Below are positions 5,408-6,992 of a stretch of DNA of 6,992 bases, piece by piece; within the stretch, counting starts at the first letter, position 1; each line of letters begins with the position of its first letter. The stretch is from Bifidobacteriaceae bacterium. Its GTDB lineage: Bacteria > Actinomycetota > Actinomycetes > Actinomycetales > WQXJ01. Where the stretch lies: assembly GCA_031258055.1 (NCBI GenBank), contig JAIRNM010000159.1, positions 1 to 6,992 of the forward strand, written 5' to 3'. Made by a program: the position numbers and the translations under genes. A model generated the notes under the pieces. That model made no database searches. It was not told the origin of the DNA and worked only from the letters and a program-made list of their open reading frames with translations.

Positions 5408-6610
5408 ATGAACCCACTGCCGGAACCGCGATCGATGGCCGTGACCTTCGGGGGGAGGGTCCCACTGGATGACGTCGTGGGCCGCGACGAGACCGTGGCG
5501 GAGTTGTGGGCCGAACTTGAGAGGCACTCAGTCCGGCTGACCGAGTTTCGCCGGTCGGGCAAGACAACGCTGCTGCGCCTGGCGGAACACCGCGCGCCGA
5601 AGGGCTGGATCTGTGTGAGGACCTCGGTGCAGGACGCCAGGTCCGCCTCTGACCTGGTTGATTTGACCCTTGAGGCCTTGCAAAAGCACACCGGGCGCCG
5701 CGGGAAGCTCGCCGAGGCGCTGAAGGCCCTGGTTGAGCCCGTCGAGGACGTCCGTCTGCCGGGCGTCACGGTTGCTTTGCGCCAGGATCTGCGCGGTAAG
5801 CCGGTGGCGGCGCTCCGGAGCGTGCTGAGGAACCTCGGCCGGAGTCTTGAGGGCAGCGACACGCGGCTCGCCATCATGTGGGACGAGTTCCCCGACGCCA
5901 TTGAGGCGATCACCGAGAACGACGGCGTCCAAACCGCGAAGGACATCCTCAACCTCCTTCGCGCCCTGCGAGAATCGGACGATTCGCAACGGGTGCGCTG
6001 GGTCTTGACCGGATCGGTCGGCTTTCACCATGTCACCTCCCGCTTGGGTGGGACAGCCGCCATCAACGACTTGGGTGTGGTGGAGCTGCCGCCTTTGAGC
6101 GGCGAATGGTCGCGCTGGCTCGCCGAATCGTTGCTGCTCGGAATCGGCCTGACGCCGACCGCCGAGCAGGCCGACGCCCTAGCAGGCGTCAGCGGCGGAA
6201 TCCCGTTCGTCCTCGAATTGCTGGTGAAGTATCTCGGAAAGAGCGGGTCCGCCCGGTCTGCGACACGCACCGCCGCGGAACTATTGCTGCGCGACGCCGC
6301 GTCTGACGTGGCGTTGGGCGCCAACTGGACTCCTCTGTTGGACCGGGTTGACACCCGTTATGGGGACCGGGCCGTGGCGGCTGAGGACGTGCTGGACTTG
6401 CTGGCACGGGCTCCGTCCGCCGGTACCGAAGTCGTCCCGTTGCTCGCCGAATCACACGGCCTTGACCCGCGCGAGGCGCGCGGGTTGCTGGACCTGTTGT
6501 GCGAGGATCACTACTTGGCTTTCGATCCGGACACGTCGCTGTACTGGTGGAGGCACCCTCCGTTGAGGGTCATCTGGCAGGCTCGCCGCCGGGCGGCGCC
6601 AACATGGTGA
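5408..6610 (+). CDS. P-loop AAA/STAND-like ATPase with degenerate Walker A and C-terminal winged-helix-like region
   Basis: A 400-residue ATP-binding protein. The N-terminal VVGRDE (23-28) is the GRE/GRD motif that precedes many AAA_16/STAND-type ATPase domains. The Walker A region is TEFRRSGKTTLL, with K52 and T53 present but E46 where the first Gly of GxxxxGK(S/T) is expected. Walker B is RLAIMWDEFPD (D159, E160), and the sensor-1-like segment is WVLTGSVGFHHV (199-209). Residues after about 320 are helical and end in EDHYLAFDPDTSLYWWRHP, which reads like a winged helix. From memory, proteins with (A)ERRxGKT, DExP and GSxGLHHV motifs form a widespread poorly characterised family, so the missing Gly may be a family trait. 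ATG 5408 follows GAGGGAAG (5391-5398) at slightly long spacing. The stop overlaps the next ATPase gene by 7 bases. Likely role is nucleotide-driven switching, perhaps in defence or DNA transactions; not demonstrated. Confidence 0.82.
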   Translation: MNPLPEPRSMAVTFGGRVPLDDVVGRDETVAELWAELERHSVRLTEFRRSGKTTLLRLAEHRAPKGWICVRTSVQDARSASDLVDLTLEALQKHTGRRGKLAEALKALVEPVEDVRLPGVTVALRQDLRGKPVAALRSVLRNLGRSLEGSDTRLAIMWDEFPDAIEAITENDGVQTAKDILNLLRALRESDDSQRVRWVLTGSVGFHHVTSRLGGTAAINDLGVVELPPLSGEWSRWLAESLLLGIGLTPTAEQADALAGVSGGIPFVLELLVKYLGKSGSARSATRTAAELLLRDAASDVALGANWTPLLDRVDTRYGDRAVAAEDVLDLLARAPSAGTEVVPLLAESHGLDPREARGLLDLLCEDHYLAFDPDTSLYWWRHPPLRVIWQARRRAAPTW

Positions 6611-6992
6611 CACGGGCCCGGTTCACGCCCTCTCTGCTGCCCAAAGAGACGCTTGAAGACCTTTTCGTGGGCCGCGAACCACTGTTAGACGAGATCATGG
6701 GGCGGGTCCGGGACGCGGGCGAGACGGGACGGCTGGCGCACACCCTGGTGCTGGGCGCGCGCGGGTCGGGGAAGACGCACCTGGTATCCCTGGCCTACCA
6801 CCGGGCCAGGGCGCTCCCGGGATTCGGTAAACGGTTCACGCTGAGTTGGCTGCCTGAGGATCCGTGGGCGGTGACGGACTTCGGCGCTCTGATGGACGGC
6901 ATCGGCCGGCGGGAGGAACCTGGGCCGGTCGCTGGCGCGATCCGGGTGGTGTTGCTGGAAAACCTGGACCAGGTCTTCGCTTCCCTCGGCGC
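6604..6992 (+). CDS. Second P-loop ATPase, N-terminal part (partial)
   Basis: The first 129 codons are in the window; the gene runs off the end. It begins MVTRARFTPSLLPKETLEDL, then FVGREPLLDE (GRE motif at 23-25), a canonical Walker A GARGSGKTHL (51-60), AYHRARALPG, a LSWLPEDPWAVTDF block, and a Walker-B-like strand VVLLENLDQVF (115-125) with Glu-Asn-Leu-Asp in place of DE. From memory, similar blocks (RFTPSxxPxExLExLFVxRE, GKTHLVxLxYHR, a WL-E-WGVTSF-type block, LLENLD) mark a conserved but uncharacterised bacterial ATPase family. ATG 6604 overlaps the previous stop by 7 bases (ATGGTGA); GTG 6607 is an alternative. There is no strong ribosome site, so translation probably depends on coupling to the upstream gene. 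The two ATPases likely act together. Confidence 0.8.
   Translation, partial: MVTRARFTPSLLPKETLEDLFVGREPLLDEIMGRVRDAGETGRLAHTLVLGARGSGKTHLVSLAYHRARALPGFGKRFTLSWLPEDPWAVTDFGALMDGIGRREEPGPVAGAIRVVLLENLDQVFASLG

Noticed and set aside
4743..5411. Plus-strand open frame of 222 codons in the intergenic tract
   Set aside because: It reads through the palindromes, the tRNA fragment (giving the artefactual RSRVRFPSPAP peptide), the antisense of the carbamate kinase remnant and the promoter. No ribosome site or recognisable domain.

Overview
The window is GC-rich, with mostly G/C-ending codons, overlapping stop/start codons and the C-terminal tail of an HNH/DUF222-type nuclease. Together these suggest a high-GC actinobacterium (Actinomycetota). 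This is inference; nothing here fixes a genus.

Layout. Positions 3-119 hold the tail of an HNH-family gene that starts outside the window. A soluble GAF histidine kinase (228-1697) and a NarL/FixJ-type response regulator (1691-2371) follow, overlapping by 7 bases, and form a two-component pair. Next come a PYROXD2/phytoene-desaturase-like FAD oxidoreductase (2508-4100) and a small four-helix membrane protein of unknown function (4186-4737). All genes point the same way. Each of the last two has its own strong ribosome-binding site, and the 136-base gap before the oxidoreductase leaves its promoter open. No carotenoid synthesis genes are nearby.

Positions 4738-5407 contain no intact gene but are rich in structure. 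The stretch holds a run of palindromes, two copies of a 35-bp hairpin element flanking a 3' fragment of a glycine-type tRNA, and a minus-strand remnant of the carbamate kinase C-terminus. It ends in a promoter region with three TTGCCGTA repeats exactly 29 bp apart. The tract looks like an old integration or recombination junction next to a regulated promoter.

After this junction comes a tightly coupled pair of P-loop ATPase genes. One is complete (5408-6610); the second overlaps it by 7 bases and is cut by the window end (6604-6992). Both carry an N-terminal VGR(D/E) motif followed by a Walker A region. This pair, with its repeat-bearing promoter beside a tRNA-derived junction, is the best candidate for an uncharacterised accessory system, possibly sensing or defence. 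The sequence alone does not prove that role.
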